From Malurus cyaneus samueli (Eukaryota > Chordata > Aves > Passeriformes > Maluridae), in contig CM019214.1 in assembly GCA_009741485.1 (NCBI GenBank), positions 3,953,152 through 4,017,151 of the forward strand: DNA of 64,000 nucleotides, given 5' to 3'. The translations under genes were made by a program, and so were the position numbers. Positions 61,009 through 64,000 of this stretch are shown here, piece after piece. The notes beneath the pieces are model-generated. The model was not told the origin of the DNA. It made no database searches and saw nothing but the letters and a program-made list of their open reading frames with translations. The first letter of the stretch is position 1, and the number at the start of each line of letters is the position of its first letter.

Positions 61009-63701
61009 TTCTTATGCCAGACTGAAAAACAAAAGTAAACCCCAGATGTTTATTATCTATAGAAAACTGTCTAAAAATTCATTCGACTTCTGTGTTGTGA
61101 GCATCTGGCACAGAGGAATACAGCAGTAAACCTTTTAAGAAGTGATGGATTGGTGTCAGCTCACAGGAAACGTGTCAACTATTTGGGACAGGATTGGATG
61201 TGCACTTGTCTAATTATCTTGGACAGCAGTGCAAGCCGTGCATCCTGTTAACAAACAGCAGGATAGAGTTAGGCAGGTGGCAGAGCATCCAGACAAGTCT
61301 TGCAAAAATGGGAAATTTCACAAACATTAAATTTTCCCATTGCTTGCGTCTGCAACCCACCTTCAGTGGATGCTTTGACAAGTAGGCTTCAAAGCTGTCT
61401 GAGGACAGTGAATGTTGCAGAAGTTTTTGAAATCGAATTTCAACTGTTAGTTCAGAAATACTGATTAGTATTCTTTCAATTTAAAATTCTGTTAAGCATT
61501 AGGAACCTTTGTATGGAACACTTAAGGCTGCAAATCCATAATGTTATGAGCACATCTTAACATGGAGATAAATAAGCTCCAGGTTCTCAGGCAGCTGAAT
61601 CAGAAACTCTGAAAAGGTAGACAAGAAGCACAGATCTTCAAATAAATACTTTATATTGGCAGGAAGTCAGAATTTACCCAGTTTGCTTCTCAGAAATTGG
61701 TCTGAGGTGTTTAGTTTTCACAAGTCTTTTGCCACCAAATAAGTGATCTTCCTTCATACTAAGAGTGTGCCATGTGTGAATCTTCAAAATGTGTTGCTAA
61801 TGTTCTGATGCTTTTGAGAATTGCCCTGGTGAGCATCAACTTGCTCTGAAGAAAACTTTTTATTTAATGACAGATATGTAGGACTCTGAGATTTTGAAAA
61901 TCAAACCAAACCACAATCTATTAGAGGAGAACCAGTACATTCCTTGCTTTTGTAATCTGGTAGAGGTTTATAAAAAATAGTCATAAACTTCATTTAAGGA
62001 CTTGATGTAATTTGCTTTGGTTTTCTTGATGATATTTGAAGGACTGCTGGTTTAGAAAGATTTCATCCCAAATAAGGAATGAATTAATACAATAAAATGC
62101 AAACCTGATAACTCTGCTCTGACACTCCAGGCCAATGTATCACATCAGGAAAGCTGGTTCCACCCAAGGTGAAAGTGGGGAAGGTAAGTCGATGACAAAT
62201 AACAAAGTACTGATATTGCTGGAGAGCTGACAGCCATGACTGAAGGTCATTACCATGACATTATCATTATCTGGGCAGGATTAAATTAAGTCCAGAACTA
62301 ATTATATTGTCCTTTCCAGAAATAGTCCAGAAATACTTCTGCTAAATGTCAAAAATACAGTTCAATATTTTGATGTTTGGAGCTTGACACTCAATAAGGG
62401 GAGCGTGTGTTTGCGCATTCACAATATAATAAGTGGGAAGGAAGCCAATAAAAATGAGCAGTGTTGGAACATTTCATAGTCCTCAATCCACACATGCCAA
62501 TAAAACTCAACTGGATGGATACAGGTGGGCACTGCAGTCACACACCTTGTATCTTCATCCTTTTGAGAGGGGAAATAACTGTTTTTACCTCTTCTGCTAA
62601 AGCTAATTGTTCCAACCTTCAAACGTTACTTTCATATACCCTTTCTTTGCAACTTGCTGTAAAGTACTTTGAAAAATACTTATCTTCAAAACATTTCAGG
62701 CAAGTGTACTTTTGTGATCTACTCTTACAGCTGTCATTTCTCAGTCTCTCTTCTGTGTGTATTTCTTCTCCTTCTGTGTGTATATTTGTGTGTTTTTCCT
62801 TGTATATCCAGTGTTTTTATGCTGTGCCTATGCTTTTCTTGATTATTTGCTCTACTTCCCTGTTTATCTACATTGGCCTTTTCTCAGTGTTACTGCCTTT
62901 ATTTCTACAATACTTGCCAGAAGCATAGCTGAATTTATCTTTGAACAATTCCAATTTCTTTTCTGTTGCTCTTCTGTTGCTCTTCTTGCTTTATACGTGC
63001 ACGTTTCTTTTTGCTTTACTCTCTGCCCACAGTGTGTTGTGCTGAAATACAGCATCTTTCTTTACCTCTAGTTTAGTTTCAGTTTATTTATGGCTACAAA
63101 CACAACTATATTACAGGTGTTGCTTAAAAGTTACCCCATCTGTTCATCTTAGCAATGGGATTTCTGGGATTTAAGCCCAGTTTACTTTCTAAGGAAGTGC
63201 CTTGCAGAGATGTCTCAGCTATTCCTGTAGTCATCAAACTGGGTAGCAATCAAGGCAGGTTTGTTCTTTCCCTTATTTCTACTCTAGTTTATGCCTTTCT
63301 TCTCTCATTTTGTGCCCTTGTGTGAAATCCCTGCTACCAACTTCAGTTCTCTTCTTTTTTTTTTTTTTTTTTTTTTTAACGGTTTTAGCAGAAACTTGCA
63401 TTATATAACAGTGCTGTATCTTTGTGTTTGGACACTTTCTTTATTTTTTACTGCAGCAAGACTTCTTGCACATAGTGTGAATAAGCAACGTTTGTGGGCA
63501 GGATTGTACACAGAAAAGGTGAAGAAATTACTGCTTTTGGTCCTGGGCTTAGAGACCAATGAAGTTCTGCTGGGGGAAATCAGTGGGGAATAAGTAAGGA
63601 AGTGTGAAAGTACTTGGGAATGGGAAGTAGTTTGTGAATGGCTCTGTGTTTTATCTCCTCAGAAGAGTGCTCCCTGGTCTCACTGTGGGCTACTAGGTAC
63701 A
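61009..63701. other. AT-rich non-coding DNA
   Basis: No gene is recognised. A run of 23 T lies at 63355-63377 and a short direct repeat TTCTGTTGCTC at about 62959-62981. The 155-codon frame at 62461-62928 is a hydrophobic chance frame in T-rich DNA. Confidence 0.55.
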
Positions 63702-64000
63702 CGACCATCCTCTGAGTGAAGAACTTATTCTTGATACCCAACCCAAACCTCTCCTGACACATCCTCAGGCCGTTCCCTCAGTGCTGTCGCTGTCCCCAGA
63801 GCAGAGATCAGTGCCTCCCTCTCTCTCCCCCAAGGAAGCTGTGCTGCACTGGGGGCTCCCCTCAGTCTCCTCCAGGCTCAACAGCCCCAGTGCCCTCAGC
63901 CGCTCCTCACACGGCTTCCCCTCAAGGCCTTCCCCATCCTCAGGGCCTCCTTTGGACACTCTGCAACAGCTCCATGGCATTTTTATATTGTGGCACCCAA
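63702..64000 (-). mobile_element. CR1 LINE, minus strand, running off the right edge
   Basis: The reverse complement reads TTGGGTGCCACAATATAAAA, GCCATGGAGCTGTTGCAGAG, GGCCTTGAGGGGAAGCCGTG and on to TCTTCACTCAGAGGATGG. It is nearly identical to the CR1 at 19268-19560 over their shared length. The usual 3' tail of CR1 is absent at 63702, where the match stops abruptly, so this copy has lost its end or is interrupted. Its 5' part lies beyond the window. Confidence 0.9.

Noticed and set aside
62461..62928. 155-codon plus-strand frame with apparent membrane segments
   Set aside because: Hydrophobicity comes from T-rich DNA. A second frame over the same bases is just as hydrophobic.
1..64000. CRISPR arrays, bacterial operons, tRNA and rRNA genes
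   Set aside because: No regularly spaced repeats, no ribosome-binding-site-led gene runs and no cloverleaf or rRNA core motifs were seen. The sequence is vertebrate.

Overview
The window is vertebrate nuclear DNA, almost certainly from a bird and probably a songbird. The direct evidence is the repeat content. There are CR1 LINE 3' ends of the avian type, long terminal repeats of the abundant avian ERVL type, a remnant of an alpharetrovirus-like endogenous retrovirus primed by tRNA-Trp, and many A-rich or T-rich tracts punctuated by CC or GG. There are no bacterial-type genes, operons or CRISPR arrays. No complete protein-coding gene can be read. Most open frames are short chance frames in AT-rich intergenic or intronic DNA.

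Layout. Bases 1-2455 hold a broken endogenous retrovirus in plus orientation: a short LTR with TATA box and poly(A) signal, a tRNA-Trp primer binding site, a leader, a frame-shifted gag remnant and about 1 kb of purine-rich interior of unknown nature. At 2865-3920 a second, unrelated ERVL-type provirus fragment follows (LTR end, primer site, leader). From 3.9 to 19 kb there is AT-rich non-coding DNA with an LTR-like block at 8.3-8.8 kb. At 19.1-21.9 kb lie a perfect 53-bp tandem duplication, a young-looking CR1 and a much older CR1 reverse-transcriptase remnant. An LTR pair sits at 26.7-27.3 kb. A GC-rich CpG island at about 34.9-35.8 kb is the best candidate for a gene promoter, probably firing to the right, with a possible first exon ending at 35441. 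A second small GC-rich block with a perfect splice-donor consensus lies at 40.54-40.70 kb. If a gene starts here, the rest of the window is probably its long first intron or introns. The region 55-64 kb is repeat-rich: a MIR-like SINE remnant, a foldback pair of about 214-bp inverted arms 2 kb apart with an LTR-like block between them, an internally deleted ERVL LTR abutting a CR1 tail, and a CR1 running off the right edge.

I did not find a convincing new biological system. The most unusual items are the retroviral remnant with an unassigned interior, the inverted foldback pair, the 53-bp tandem duplication beside a CR1, and the CpG island whose short upstream frame overlaps a second start codon. 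Repeat family names rest on recalled consensus features, not on a database search.
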